From assembly GCF_026339955.1 (NCBI RefSeq), contig NZ_JAPEPW010000002.1, positions 1,550,001 through 1,614,000 of the forward strand: a stretch of 64,000 bases of DNA, read 5' to 3'. A program made the translations under genes and the position numbers. This stretch comes from Streptomyces sp. NBC_01549. GTDB taxonomy: Bacteria; Actinomycetota; Actinomycetes; Streptomycetales; Streptomycetaceae. The notes beneath the pieces are model-generated. The model made no database searches, was not told the DNA's origin, and saw nothing but the letters and a program-made list of their open reading frames with translations. Within the stretch, counting starts at the first letter, position 1. The number at the start of each line of letters is the position of its first letter. This document shows positions 34,815-43,216 of this stretch, piece after piece.

Positions 34815-35291
34815 TCAGTTGCCCTGCTCCACCGGGGCCGCGATCCGCTCGCCCACGATGCGGCTCGCCAGCTCCGAGGCCAACTCCGAGACGGACATAC
34901 GGAGTTCGACCTCGGCCGCCGCACACTCGGACTCGATGCGGGCGCGGCCGTCGGCCACGACGGCGTCACGTTCGCGCTGCCCGTCCGCGCGGGCCTCGGC
35001 GATCAGGGCGGAGCCCTGTTCGAGGGCCTGCTGGCGGATCCGGGCGGCGTCGTGGCGGGCCTCGGCCAACAGGACCTCGGTCGCGGCACGCTCACTCTCG
35101 GCGCGGGCGCGCACGGCTTCGGCACGCTCCTTGGTGCCGTTGATCGCGTCGTCCCGCAGTTCGAGCGCCCGGTTCATCCGCGGGAGTACGCGGGTGACGC
35201 ACACATAGATGAAGGCGAACAGCGCCAGGGCGTAGCCGACGTCCTGAACCTTCGGGTTGAGTGGACCTATCGGGTAGGGGATGAGTTCCAT
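34815..35291 (-). CDS. Orphan ATP synthase subunit b-like protein
   Basis: A 158-residue protein with one N-terminal membrane helix (residues ~18-36, VGYALALFAFIYVCVT) followed by a long Ala/Glu/Arg-rich coiled coil to the end (RARAESERAATEVLLAEARHDA). This is the design of F-type ATP synthase subunit b, but no other atp gene is nearby and the N-terminal FWQLINFL-type motif is missing. It may be a stand-alone membrane-anchored coiled coil. The product starts at the ATG at 35291 with only a weak ribosome-binding site. Confidence 0.75.
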   Translation of the reverse strand: MELIPYPIGPLNPKVQDVGYALALFAFIYVCVTRVLPRMNRALELRDDAINGTKERAEAVRARAESERAATEVLLAEARHDAARIRQQALEQGSALIAEARADGQRERDAVVADGRARIESECAAAEVELRMSVSELASELASRIVGERIAAPVEQGN

Positions 35292-35388
35292 GGCCGTGAC
35301 TTACCCGCTCATGCGTGCGAACCAACGCGCATCTGCGCCAGAGTTGACCGAAAGTAGCCCTTCCAGCCGACCCCGGCGCCCTGTCACA

Positions 35389-35405
35389 GGCGCGGGGAAC
35401 CGCGC
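35389..35405. repeat. Intergenic GC palindromic repeat copy
   Basis: GGCGCGGGGAACCGCGC is the exact reverse complement of 51116-51132 and one mismatch from 27180-27196. It lies in the gap between the b-like gene and the macro-domain gene. Confidence 0.7.
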
Positions 35406-35476
35406 TCCCGGCCACCGACGGACCCCGTACCCGACAACGCCGTCGCGCGAGCCCGCGGCCGGGTTTCGGGCACCGC

Positions 35477-35956
35477 TCACTCCCCGTGGTCGTACACCGT
35501 CACCGCCACCCCCTGCTCCACCAGCCGTCGCGTGACGAGCGGCTCCACGCGGGACCAGTGACCGCCGGCCAGACCGCAGCCGATGCGAGGCATGTGGACG
35601 GATGCGTCGAGCTCGGCGGCCTTGGTCGCGAGGTGGGCGAGGCCCATGTCGATCGCCTCGTAGCGGACAGGGACCCCCTTGCTGCCCGTCCGTATGCCCC
35701 GCTGGCCTATCAGGTTCGCCACCCACACGTACTTCTCGACCTGGACGAACTGAGCCGCGCCCAGCCCGAAGTCGTTGTGGGCGCGGTCCCGGTGCCACGC
35801 CCGGTACGCCGCCTCGGGCTCGGTCCAACGGCGGGAGAGGGCCAGGACGAAGCCCTTCCCCCAGCCCCCGATGTCATTGCAGACATGGGCGATCAGCTTG
35901 ACGCCCTTGCCCGACGGAGCGGTGGCATCACCCCGGACATACGTGATCTCCGACAT
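35477..35956 (-). CDS. Macro-domain protein (ADP-ribose binding/hydrolase type)
   Basis: A 159-residue single macro domain. ADP-ribose-contacting segments visible are VRGDATAP at the N-terminus, AHVCNDIGGWGKGF, and MPRIGCGLAGGHW in the C-terminal third. The CNDIGGWGKGF variant is close to the TARG1/ADP-ribose-1''-phosphatase subgroup, suggesting deacylation or hydrolysis of ADP-ribose adducts. No DarT-like toxin is next to it. The ATG at 35956 follows GGTGGCG. Confidence 0.88.
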   Translation of the reverse strand: MSEITYVRGDATAPSGKGVKLIAHVCNDIGGWGKGFVLALSRRWTEPEAAYRAWHRDRAHNDFGLGAAQFVQVEKYVWVANLIGQRGIRTGSKGVPVRYEAIDMGLAHLATKAAELDASVHMPRIGCGLAGGHWSRVEPLVTRRLVEQGVAVTVYDHGE

Positions 35957-35999
35957 GACGCCACCGTAGGTGCAGCCACTGACAACGGCGTCCGGCCCG

Positions 36000-36122
36000 C
36001 TACTTCGTCAGCTCTCTCAGTTCCTGGTCCGTGGTCGTCGAGACGCGGTGGCGGATCGCGAACCAGCCGCCGATCAGCAGGGCCGCGATCACCGGGACGA
36101 GGAGCAGGGTATCGCGAAACAT
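36000..36122 (-). CDS. Small single-pass membrane protein (40 aa)
   Basis: A 40-codon frame giving MFRDTLLLVPVIAALLIGGW then a positively charged exit (IRHR) and a polar, helical tail ending in ELRELTK. One clear membrane helix with positive-inside topology and a sensible charge pattern argue for a real small protein. The ribosome-binding site is weak. It shares a 113-bp divergent region with the MerR gene and could be its target. No family recognised. Confidence 0.5.
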   Translation of the reverse strand: MFRDTLLLVPVIAALLIGGWFAIRHRVSTTTDQELRELTK

Positions 36123-36164
36123 CTCACATGGTGATCAAAGAGTGCATAAATCCTCGACAGCGCT

Positions 36165-36194
36165 TTCACAGGACCGGTGAGACAGCAATACTGT
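36165..36194 (+). promoter_or_regulatory. Promoter and imperfect dyad of the MerR gene
   Basis: TTCACA (36165-36170) and AATACT (36187-36192) are 16 bp apart, or 18 bp if TACTGT is the -10. The imperfect dyad CAGCAATACTGTTG (36182-36195; 10 of 14 positions symmetric) covers the -10. MerR regulators normally bind such a dyad within their promoters, so autoregulation is likely. Confidence 0.5.
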
Positions 36195-36235
36195 TGCACC
36201 CGATCACCGCACCATCGAAGAGGCAAGGACCTGCC

Positions 36236-36997
36236 ATGACGACGGACACCGACGAGCCGACGCTCACCGTCGACGAGCTGGCCGCACGCGCGGGCGTCAC
36301 GGTCCGTACCGTCCGCTTCTACAGTTCCAAGGGGCTGCTCCCGCCGCCCGTGATCGGACCCCGCCGGGTGGGGCACTACAGCCAGGAACATCTGGCCCGG
36401 CTCGCGCTGATCGAGGAGCTGCAGCGCCAGGGCATGACGCTGGCCGCGATCGAGCGCCATCTTCAGCAGCTGCCTGCCGACCTGAGCGCCCAGGATCTCG
36501 CCCTCCACCGCGCCGTGGTCGCCTCCTGGGCGCCGGACGCCGCGGAGGACGTGACACGCGAGGAACTGGAACGGCGGGCCGGCCGCCCCCTGGGCGAGGA
36601 GGATCTGGAGCGGCTGGTCGCGATGAACGTCATCGACGGCGCCGAGGGCGCCCCGGAGACGATGGGCTCCATGGACTGCCCAGGCTCCTCGGTCTCTCCG
36701 GGCTCACCGGTCTCCTTCCGAGTGGACCCGGCGCTGCTGGCCCTCGGCGTCCAGCTCCTCGACGTCCCGCTCGCGCACGAGTCGATCCTCGCCGCGCGCG
36801 GCGTCCTGCTGGAGCACTCCCGCGCGGCGGCACGCGAGCTGTCCGCGCTGCTGCGCGAGGCGGTGGGCGAGCACGAGTCGGTGGCGGCGGTGAAGTCCCT
36901 GTCGGCGCACATGCAGCCGCTGGTGGTGCAGGCGCTGCTGACCACGTTCCAGCGCTCCCTGAAGGAGGAGCTGCGGGAGTGGCTCAAGGAGTCCTGA
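36236..36997 (+). CDS. MerR-family transcriptional regulator
   Basis: A 253-residue regulator. The winged-helix DNA-binding domain is residues 10-80 (LTVDELAARAGVTVRTVRFYSSKGLLPPP, then RVGHYSQEHLARLALIEELQRQG). The longer C-terminal part is helical and lacks the Cys pattern of metal sensors; it may bind an organic ligand. A Ser/Gly/Pro-rich stretch near residues 142-160 looks like a flexible linker. The ATG at 36236 follows AAGGACC. The tnpB element begins just downstream of its stop. Confidence 0.88.
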   Translation: MTTDTDEPTLTVDELAARAGVTVRTVRFYSSKGLLPPPVIGPRRVGHYSQEHLARLALIEELQRQGMTLAAIERHLQQLPADLSAQDLALHRAVVASWAPDAAEDVTREELERRAGRPLGEEDLERLVAMNVIDGAEGAPETMGSMDCPGSSVSPGSPVSFRVDPALLALGVQLLDVPLAHESILAARGVLLEHSRAAARELSALLREAVGEHESVAAVKSLSAHMQPLVVQALLTTFQRSLKEELREWLKES

Positions 36998-37040
36998 GCC
37001 ACTCTCCCCGCTCACTGACGTGTCGGCGCTACCGGGATTC

Positions 37041-37081
37041 ATTCGCAGTGCATCGGCCTTCAGGCCGGTGGTGAAGCGAAT
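37041..37081 (+). repeat. Left-end hairpin of the IS605-type element
   Basis: ATTCGC pairs with GCGAAT and TGCATCGGCC with GGCCGGTGGTG around a TTCA loop, giving an imperfect 16-bp stem. Such hairpins near the ends are bound by the Y1 transposase of the family. Confidence 0.6.
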
Positions 37082-37093
37082 CTGTCATGGTGG

Positions 37094-37168
37094 CGCGGAG
37101 CGTCACGGATGCTGTCCTGCGGAGCATGAGAGGGCAGGCGTCACCATGGCCGACGCGGAGCGTCACGG
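37094..37168 (+). repeat. Two 15-bp direct repeats, 60 bp apart, upstream of tnpB
   Basis: CGCGGAGCGTCACGG occurs at 37094-37108 and 37154-37168. Both lie between the left-end hairpin and the tnpB start. Role unknown; they may be a remnant of an internal duplication or a regulatory site of the element. Confidence 0.55.
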
Positions 37169-37296
37169 GGCCCGGTCCGACGAGCCGGGCGACGCCTATC
37201 CCGTTCGGCCCGTTCCACTCCCCCGGTTCAAGGGAGTACTGACCGTTCATACGTTCCCTCTGGTAGTGGGTGGCGCTCGTTCGTACGATCACCGCA

Positions 37297-38518
37297 TGCA
37301 GCTTCGGTATGCCTTCAGGCTGTACTCGGAACCGGGCCAACGCCTTGCGCCGGCCAGGGCGTTCGGGTGCGCCCGCGTCGTGTACAACGACGCCGTGCGT
37401 GCCGTGAGGACGCCCGCAGGGCGGGCGAACCCTTCCCCACGGCGGGTGTGCTGTCCCGGAAGCTGATCACCCAGGCGAAGCAGACACCCGAGCGGTCCTG
37501 GCTGGGCGAGGTCTCCGCGGTCGTCCTCCAGCAGTCCCTGCGCGACGCGGAGGCCGCCTACAAGAACTTCTTCGCCTCCCTCAAGGGCGAGCGGAAAGGT
37601 GCGAAGAGCGGTGCGCCCCGCTTCAAGTCCCGCAAGGACAGCCGTCAGTCGATCCGCTTCACGGCCAATGCCCGCTGGTCGCTCACCGGTTCCGGGAGGC
37701 TGAACCTTCCGAAGATCGGTGCGGTGAAGGTGAAGTGGTCCCGGTCCCTGCCCGCGCAGCCCTCGTCGGTCACCGTGGTCAAGGACGCGGCCGGACGGTA
37801 TTTCGCCTCGTTTGTCGTCGACACCGACCCGGCCGCGGACGCCGCCCGGATGCCCGGTACCGACCAGGCTGTCGGCGTCGACCTGGGCCTTTCCCATTTC
37901 GCGGTCCTCTCCGACGGGACGAAGATCGACTCGCCGCGGTTTCTGCGCCGGGCGGAGAAGAAGCTGAAGAAGGCCCAGCGGGAGCTCTCCCGCAAGCAGA
38001 AGGGATCCAAGAACCGGGAGAAGGCCCGCCTCAAGGTCGCCCGCGCCCACGCGAAGGTGACCGACGCCCGCCGTGAGTTCCACCACCAGCTCTCCACCAC
38101 GATGATCCGCGACAACCAAGCGATCGGCGTGGAAGACCTGGCGGTCAAAGGACTCGCGCGCACCAGGCTGGCCAAGAGCGTTCACGACGCCGGATGGTCG
38201 GCATTCGTCCACATGCTGGAATACAAGGCCGCCCGGTACGGCCGGACCCTGGTCAGGATCGGCCGGTTCGAGCCGACCTCCCAGACCTGCTCGGCCTGCG
38301 GCATCAAAGGCGGACCCAAACCCCTGAACGTCCGGGAATGGACCTGCACCGCCTGCGGCACCCTCCACGACCGGGACCACAACGCCGCGAAGAACGTCAA
38401 AACGGCCGCCGGACTGGCGGTGACAGCCTGCGGAGCGCAGGTAAGACCAGGACTCGTCCCGGCACAGCGCGAAGAAACAGGAAGCCACGGATCCCCGCCG
38501 GGACCCCGTGCCGCGTAG
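37297..38518 (+). pseudogene. tnpB: tnpB, RNA-guided nuclease of IS605 family, frameshifted near its start
   Basis: The ATG at 37297 opens MQLRYAFRLYSEPGQ... as in OrfB/TnpB, but this frame stops at 37466. Homology resumes in another frame with REDARRAGEPFPTAGVLSRKL, so one base appears lost near 37405. The rest is intact: RuvC-like acidic residues at GVDLGL (Asp codon 37880), GVEDLA (Glu codon 38131) and HDRDHN (Asp codon 38375), and the zinc finger CSAC...CTAC between the last two. The remainder covers ~380 residues, full length for TnpB. A sequencing error or a frameshift could restore function; as given, the N-terminal domain is split from the nuclease part. Confidence 0.8.
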
Positions 38519-38600
38519 CGGCACGGGGTTCCGGGCGGGAAGGCCAGAACCCTCGGGCTTCAGCCCACGGAGCAAGTCAATTGTCGCCGAACCTCTCGCC
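38400..38600 (+). ncRNA. Probable omega RNA at the 3' end of tnpB
   Basis: In TnpB systems the guide RNA scaffold spans the tnpB 3' end and right end, and the guide is the flank just outside. Here the 11-bp hairpin 38504-38528 has the tnpB stop in and beside its loop, and a second hairpin precedes the GTCAA end at 38580. Bases from 38581, the antisense 3' end of the FadB-like gene, would be the guide. Boundaries are estimates and expression is not shown. Confidence 0.5.
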
Positions 38601-40757
38601 CTCGCTCTTCTCCGCCTTCTCGACGAGCAGCGCGGGCGGCGTGAACCGCTCCCCGTAGCGCTCGGCGAGTTCACGCGCGCGCGCCACGAATCCGGACAGA
38701 CCGCCGTCATAGCCGTTGATGTACTGCAGCACGCCGCCGGTCCAGCCCGGGAAGCCGATCCCGAAGATGGACCCGATGTTGGCGTCGGCGACGGACGTCA
38801 GGACGCCCTCCTCCAGGAGCCGGACGGTGTCCAGCGCCTCGGAGAAGAGCATGCGCTCCTGCATGTCCTCGAACGGGATCTCGTAGCCGGGCTTGGTGTA
38901 GTGCTCGCGCAACCCGGGCCAGAGCTTGCCGCGCTTGCCGTCCTCGGCGTACTCGTAGAAGCCCGCGCCGCCGCTGCGCCCGGTGCGGCCGAACTCGTCG
39001 ACCATGCGGTCGATGACCGCCTCCGCCGGATGCGTCTGCCAGGTGCCGCCCGCCTCCTCGACGGCCTGCTTGGACTCCTTGCGGATCTTGCGGGGCAGGG
39101 TGAGCGTCAGCTCGTCCATCAGGGAGAGGACCTTGGCGGGATAGCCGGCCTGGGCCGCCGCCTGCTCGACGGAGGCGGGCTCGATGCCCTCGCCGACCAT
39201 CGCGACGCCCTCGTTGATGAAGTGGCCGATGACACGGGAGGTGAAGAAGCCGCGCGAGTCGTTGACGACGATCGGGGTCTTCTTGATCTGTCGTACGAGG
39301 TCGAAGGCGCGCGCCAGTGCCTCGTCACCGGTCCGCTCGCCCTTGATGATCTCGACGAGCGGCATCTTGTCGACGGGCGAGAAGAAGTGCAGTCCGATGA
39401 AGTCGTCCTGCCGCTCCACGCCCTCGGCGAGCACGGTGATCGGCAGGGTCGAGGTGTTGGAGCACAGCAGCGCGTCGGGCTCGACGACGTTCTGGATCTC
39501 CTGGAACACCTTGTGCTTGAGGGCCGTGTCCTCGAAGACGGCCTCGATCACGGCGTCGCAGCCGGCCAGGTCGTTCGGGTCGGCGGTGGGCGTGATGCGG
39601 GCGAGCAGTTCGTCGGCCTTCGCCTGGGTCGTACGGCCCCGGGAGACGGCCTTCGCGCAGAGCTTCTCGGAGTAGGCCTTGCCCTTGGCCGCCGCGTCCG
39701 CCGACACGTCCTTCAGAACGACGTCGATGCCCGCGCGGGCGCAGGAGTAGGCGATGCCCGCGCCCATCATCCCGGCGCCAAGGACGGCGACCTTGCGGAC
39801 CGGGCGCGGCTCGATGCCCTGGGGGCGGTTGGCACCGGAGTTGACCGCCTGGAGGTCGAAGAAGAACGCCTGGATCATGTTCTTCGAGGTCTGCCCGGTG
39901 ACCAGCTCGGTGAAGTAGCGGGCCTCGATGACCTGCGCGGTCTCGAAGTCGACCTGGGAGCCCTCGACGGCGGCCGCCATGATGTTGCGCGGGGCCGGGT
40001 AGGGGGCGCCGTTCAGCTGCTTCCTCAGGTTGGCCGGGAAGGCGGGCAGGTTGGCGGCGAACTTCGGGTTCGACGGCGTGCCGCCCGGGATCTTGTAGCC
40101 GGGCTTGTCCCAGGGCTGCTGCGACTCGGGGTTGGCGTCGATGAAGGCGCGCGCCTTGGCGAGCATCTCCTCGGAGGTGGCCGCCACTTCGTGGACGAGC
40201 CCGTTCTCCAGGGCCCGCTGCGGGGAGTACTGGGTGCCCTGGAGGAGCACCTTCAGCAGCGCGTCGGTGATGCCCATGAGGCGGACGGTGCGGGTGACGC
40301 CGCCGCCCGCGGGCAGCAGGCCGAGGGTGACCTCGGGCAGGCCGATCTTGGAGCCGGGGGCGTCCAGGGCGACGCGGTGGTGCGAGGCGAGGGCGATCTC
40401 GTAGCCGCCGCCGAGGGCCGCGCCGTTGATCGCGGCGACGACCGGCTTGCCCAAGGTCTCGATGCGGCGCAGGGAGGACTTGATGGCCATGCCGGTGTCG
40501 AAGGCGTCCTGGGCGTTCTCCGGACCTGCCTTGATCATGTCCTTGAGGTCGCCGCCCGCGAAGAAGGTCTTCTTGGCGGAGGTGTAGATGATGCCCCGGA
40601 TGGAGTCCTTCTCGGCCTCGGCGCGTTCGGCGATCGCCGCGATCGAGTCCTTGAAGGCCTGGTTCATGGTGTTGGCGGACTGGTTGGGGTCGTCGAGGAC
40701 GAGGGTGACGACACCGGTCTCGTCCTGTTCCCAGCGGATGGTGGTGCTCTCGGTCAT
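38577..40757 (-). CDS. fadB: FadB-like fused enoyl-CoA hydratase/3-hydroxyacyl-CoA dehydrogenase
   Basis: A 726-residue bifunctional beta-oxidation enzyme. Residues ~1-290 are the crotonase domain (NGAALGGGYEIALA, then GLPEVTLGLLPAGGG with the catalytic Glu). From ~330 comes the NAD-binding dehydrogenase domain (VAVLGAGMMGAGIAYSCARAG), then HFFSPVDKMPLVEII with the catalytic His, and two C-terminal helical domains. The ATG at 40757 has GGAG ~10 nt upstream. Its TGA at 38577-38579 lies within the last bases of the IS605-type element, so the insertion has not visibly truncated the protein. Confidence 0.95.
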   Translation of the reverse strand: MTESTTIRWEQDETGVVTLVLDDPNQSANTMNQAFKDSIAAIAERAEAEKDSIRGIIYTSAKKTFFAGGDLKDMIKAGPENAQDAFDTGMAIKSSLRRIETLGKPVVAAINGAALGGGYEIALASHHRVALDAPGSKIGLPEVTLGLLPAGGGVTRTVRLMGITDALLKVLLQGTQYSPQRALENGLVHEVAATSEEMLAKARAFIDANPESQQPWDKPGYKIPGGTPSNPKFAANLPAFPANLRKQLNGAPYPAPRNIMAAAVEGSQVDFETAQVIEARYFTELVTGQTSKNMIQAFFFDLQAVNSGANRPQGIEPRPVRKVAVLGAGMMGAGIAYSCARAGIDVVLKDVSADAAAKGKAYSEKLCAKAVSRGRTTQAKADELLARITPTADPNDLAGCDAVIEAVFEDTALKHKVFQEIQNVVEPDALLCSNTSTLPITVLAEGVERQDDFIGLHFFSPVDKMPLVEIIKGERTGDEALARAFDLVRQIKKTPIVVNDSRGFFTSRVIGHFINEGVAMVGEGIEPASVEQAAAQAGYPAKVLSLMDELTLTLPRKIRKESKQAVEEAGGTWQTHPAEAVIDRMVDEFGRTGRSGGAGFYEYAEDGKRGKLWPGLREHYTKPGYEIPFEDMQERMLFSEALDTVRLLEEGVLTSVADANIGSIFGIGFPGWTGGVLQYINGYDGGLSGFVARARELAERYGERFTPPALLVEKAEKSEGERFGDN

Positions 40758-40814
40758 GAGGAGGGTCTCCGTAGAAGCCGTTTAAGCCGTGGAAGTCTGG
40801 GGGTCCGCCGGGGG

Positions 40815-42029
40815 TTACAGGCGCTCGACGATGGTCGCGATGCCCATGCCGCCGCCCACGCACAGCGTGGCGAGGCCGTAGCGCTTGTCCTGGCGCTCCA
40901 GTTCGTCGACGAGGCTGCCGAGGATCATCGCGCCGGTGGCGCCCAGCGGGTGGCCGAGTGCGATCGCGCCACCGTTGACGTTGACCTTGTCCAGGGACAG
41001 GCCCATGTCCTTCACGAAGCGCAGGACGACGGCGGCGAAGGCCTCGTTGATCTCCACGAGGTCGATGTCGTCGATGGTCAGTCCGGCCTTGGCGAGCGCC
41101 TTGCGGGTCGCGGGCGCGGGGCCGGTGAGCATGATGGTGGGCTCGGAGCCGGAGACGGCCGCGGCGACGATCCGCGCGCGGGGAGTGAGGCCGTAGCGCT
41201 CGCCGACCCCCTTGGAGCCGATGGCGACCAGGGAGGCGCCGTCGACGATGCCGGAGGAGTTGCCCGCGTGGTGGACGTGGTCGATCTCCTCGACCCAGTG
41301 GTACTTCTGCAGCGCCACGGCGTCGAAGCCTCCCAGCTCGCCGATGTCCGCGAACGAGGCCTTCAGCTTGCCGAGTGAGTCGGCGGTGGTGCCGGGGCGC
41401 ATGTGCTCGTCGTGGTCGAGGACGACGAGTCCGCTGCGGTCCTTCACGGGGACGACGGACCGGTCGAAGCGGCCGTCCTTCCAGGCGGCGGCCGCGCGCT
41501 CCTGGGAGAGGGCCGCGTACTCGTCGACGTCACGCCGTGAGAAGCCCTCGATGGTGGCGATGAGGTCGGCGCCGATGCCCTGCGGCACGAAGTTGGTGGC
41601 GATGTTGGTCATCGGGTCGGCGAACCAGGCGCCGCCGTCCGAGGCCATGGGCACGCGGGACATCGACTCGACGCCGCCCGCGAGCACCAGGTCCTCCCAG
41701 CCGGAGCGGACCTTCATCGCGGCCAGGTTGACGGCTTCCAAGCCCGAGGCGCAGAAGCGGTTCTCCTGGACTCCGGCGACCGTGTCGGGCAGTCCGGCGG
41801 CGATGGCTGCGATCCGCGCGATGTCGGAGCCCTGGTCGCCGACCGGGCCCACGACACCGAGCACGATGTCGTCGATCGCGGCCGGGTCCAGGCCCGGGAA
41901 GCGGCGCTGGATCTCGTGGATGAGCCCGACGACCAGGTCGATGGGCTTGGTGCCGTGCAGGGCGCCGTTCGCCTTGCCGCGCCCGCGCGGGGTGCGGATC
42001 GCGTCGTACACGTACGCTTCGGTGCTCAC
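40815..42029 (-). CDS. fadA: Acetyl-CoA acyltransferase (thiolase)
   Basis: A 404-residue thiolase. The acylated Cys lies in [13 protein letters not shown] (~93), the His in [17 protein letters not shown] and the second Cys in TLCVGGGMG at the C-terminus. It cleaves 3-ketoacyl-CoA with CoA, following FadB in beta-oxidation. The GTG at 42029 has GAAAGG 7 nt upstream. Part of the minus-strand operon from 45.4 to 38.6 kb; 57 nt from the FadB-like gene. Confidence 0.95.
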   Translation of the reverse strand: MSTEAYVYDAIRTPRGRGKANGALHGTKPIDLVVGLIHEIQRRFPGLDPAAIDDIVLGVVGPVGDQGSDIARIAAIAAGLPDTVAGVQENRFCASGLEAVNLAAMKVRSGWEDLVLAGGVESMSRVPMASDGGAWFADPMTNIATNFVPQGIGADLIATIEGFSRRDVDEYAALSQERAAAAWKDGRFDRSVVPVKDRSGLVVLDHDEHMRPGTTADSLGKLKASFADIGELGGFDAVALQKYHWVEEIDHVHHAGNSSGIVDGASLVAIGSKGVGERYGLTPRARIVAAAVSGSEPTIMLTGPAPATRKALAKAGLTIDDIDLVEINEAFAAVVLRFVKDMGLSLDKVNVNGGAIALGHPLGATGAMILGSLVDELERQDKRYGLATLCVGGGMGIATIVERL

Positions 42030-42059
42030 TGATAAGCCTTTCGGGGAGGGTGCGGAGGA

Positions 42060-43202
42060 TCAGCCGAGCAGGGAGCGGCCGATGATCTCCTTCATGATCT
42101 CTGTGGTCCCGCCGTAGATGGTCTGGATGCGGCCGTCCGTGAAGGCCCTGGCGACGCGGTACTCCGCCATGTAGCCGTAGCCGCCGTGCAACTGGAGGCA
42201 GCGGTCCGCGACGCGTTTCTGCAGTTCGGTGGCCCACCACTTGGCCATCGAGGCGTGCACGGCGTCGAGTTCCCCGTTCGTGTGGTCGACGACGCAGCGG
42301 TCGAGGAACGTACGGGTGACGGCGCACTCGGTCGCCATCTCGGCTATCTCGAAGCGGATGTGCTGGAGCTTGGAGAGCGGCCGTCCGAAGGCCTCGCGCT
42401 CCTTGACGTACTGGGTGGTGATCTCCAGCAGGTGCTCGGCCGCCGCGATCCCGGCGACGGCGATGCCCATGCGTTCCTGCGCGAGGTTCGTCATGAGGTG
42501 CACGAAGGCGCCGTTGAGCTCCCCGAGCAGGTTCTCCTTGGGGACGCGTACGTCGTGGAAGAACAGCTCGGCCGTGTCCTGTGCCTTCTGACCGATCTTG
42601 TCGAGGTTGCGGCCACGTTCGAAGCCTGCCATGCCGCGCTCCACGACGAGCAGAGACAGACCGTGAGCGCCGCCTTCCGGGGTCGTCTTCGCGACGACGA
42701 TCACCAGGTCGGCCAGGATCCCGTTCGAGATGAAGGTCTTGGAGCCGTTGAGCAGCCAGTGCTCGCCCCGGTCCTCGGCGTGCGTCCTGATGCCCTGGAG
42801 GTCGGATCCGGCGCCGGGCTCCGTCATCGCGATCGCCGTGATGAGCGAGCCGTCGCAGAACCCGGGCAGCCAGCGCCGCTTCTGCTCCTCGGTGGCCAGG
42901 TCCGTCAGATACGGCCCGATGATGTCGTTGTGCAGCCCGAGGGCGAGACCCGCGGCCCCCGCGCGCGTGAACTCCTCGGCGAGTACGGCGCTGTAGCGGA
43001 AGTCGGCGTTGCCGCCGCCTCCGTACTCCTCCGGTACGGCGAGGCCGAGCAGCCCCTGCCTGCCGGCCGCGCGCCAGGCCTCGCGCGAGACGATGCCGTC
43101 CTTCTCCCACTGTTCGTAGTACGGCGTCACCTCCTTGCCGAGGAAGGTGCGCACGGTCTCACGGAACGCGTCGTGCTCGGCGCCGAAAATCTGCCGCTTC
43201 AT
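42060..43202 (-). CDS. Acyl-CoA dehydrogenase
   Basis: A 380-residue FAD-dependent acyl-CoA dehydrogenase. AIAMTEPGAGSDLQGI is signature 1, QLHGGYGYMAEYRVAR is the conserved C-terminal segment, and IYGGTTEIMKEIIGRSL closes the protein with the position used by the catalytic Glu in many members. It introduces the 2,3 double bond in acyl-CoA. The ATG at 43202 (MKRQIFG) follows AGGAGGG; the frame upstream to 43346 belongs to the preceding gene's coding region. Confidence 0.95.
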   Translation of the reverse strand: MKRQIFGAEHDAFRETVRTFLGKEVTPYYEQWEKDGIVSREAWRAAGRQGLLGLAVPEEYGGGGNADFRYSAVLAEEFTRAGAAGLALGLHNDIIGPYLTDLATEEQKRRWLPGFCDGSLITAIAMTEPGAGSDLQGIRTHAEDRGEHWLLNGSKTFISNGILADLVIVVAKTTPEGGAHGLSLLVVERGMAGFERGRNLDKIGQKAQDTAELFFHDVRVPKENLLGELNGAFVHLMTNLAQERMGIAVAGIAAAEHLLEITTQYVKEREAFGRPLSKLQHIRFEIAEMATECAVTRTFLDRCVVDHTNGELDAVHASMAKWWATELQKRVADRCLQLHGGYGYMAEYRVARAFTDGRIQTIYGGTTEIMKEIIGRSLLG

Positions 43203-43216
43203 GCGCGAATGCCCTC

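Larger units (their letters stand above)
37020..38580 (+). mobile_element. IS200/IS605-type element with tnpB only (IS1341-like)
   Basis: The element carries one tnpB-type gene and no tnpA. Near the left end a long imperfect hairpin (37041-37081; core CGGCC-TTCA-GGCCG) matches subterminal structures of this family. At the right end are a perfect 11-bp hairpin (38504-38528) and a second imperfect one (~38548-38571), and the element ends GTCAA at 38580. No target duplication is expected. The exact left boundary is not resolved; 37020 is an estimate. The right end abuts the stop codon of the FadB-like gene. Confidence 0.7.

Noticed and set aside
34815-35291. Start of an ATP synthase operon
   Set aside because: No other ATP synthase subunit gene is present nearby.
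35477-35956. DarTG-like toxin-antitoxin module around the macro domain
   Set aside because: No DarT-like ADP-ribosyltransferase gene is adjacent on either strand.
38508-41378. A 956-codon plus-strand open frame
   Set aside because: It is the antisense of the FadB-like and thiolase genes; the high GC of the genome produces long antisense frames. Composition is Gly/Arg/Leu-rich without any domain.
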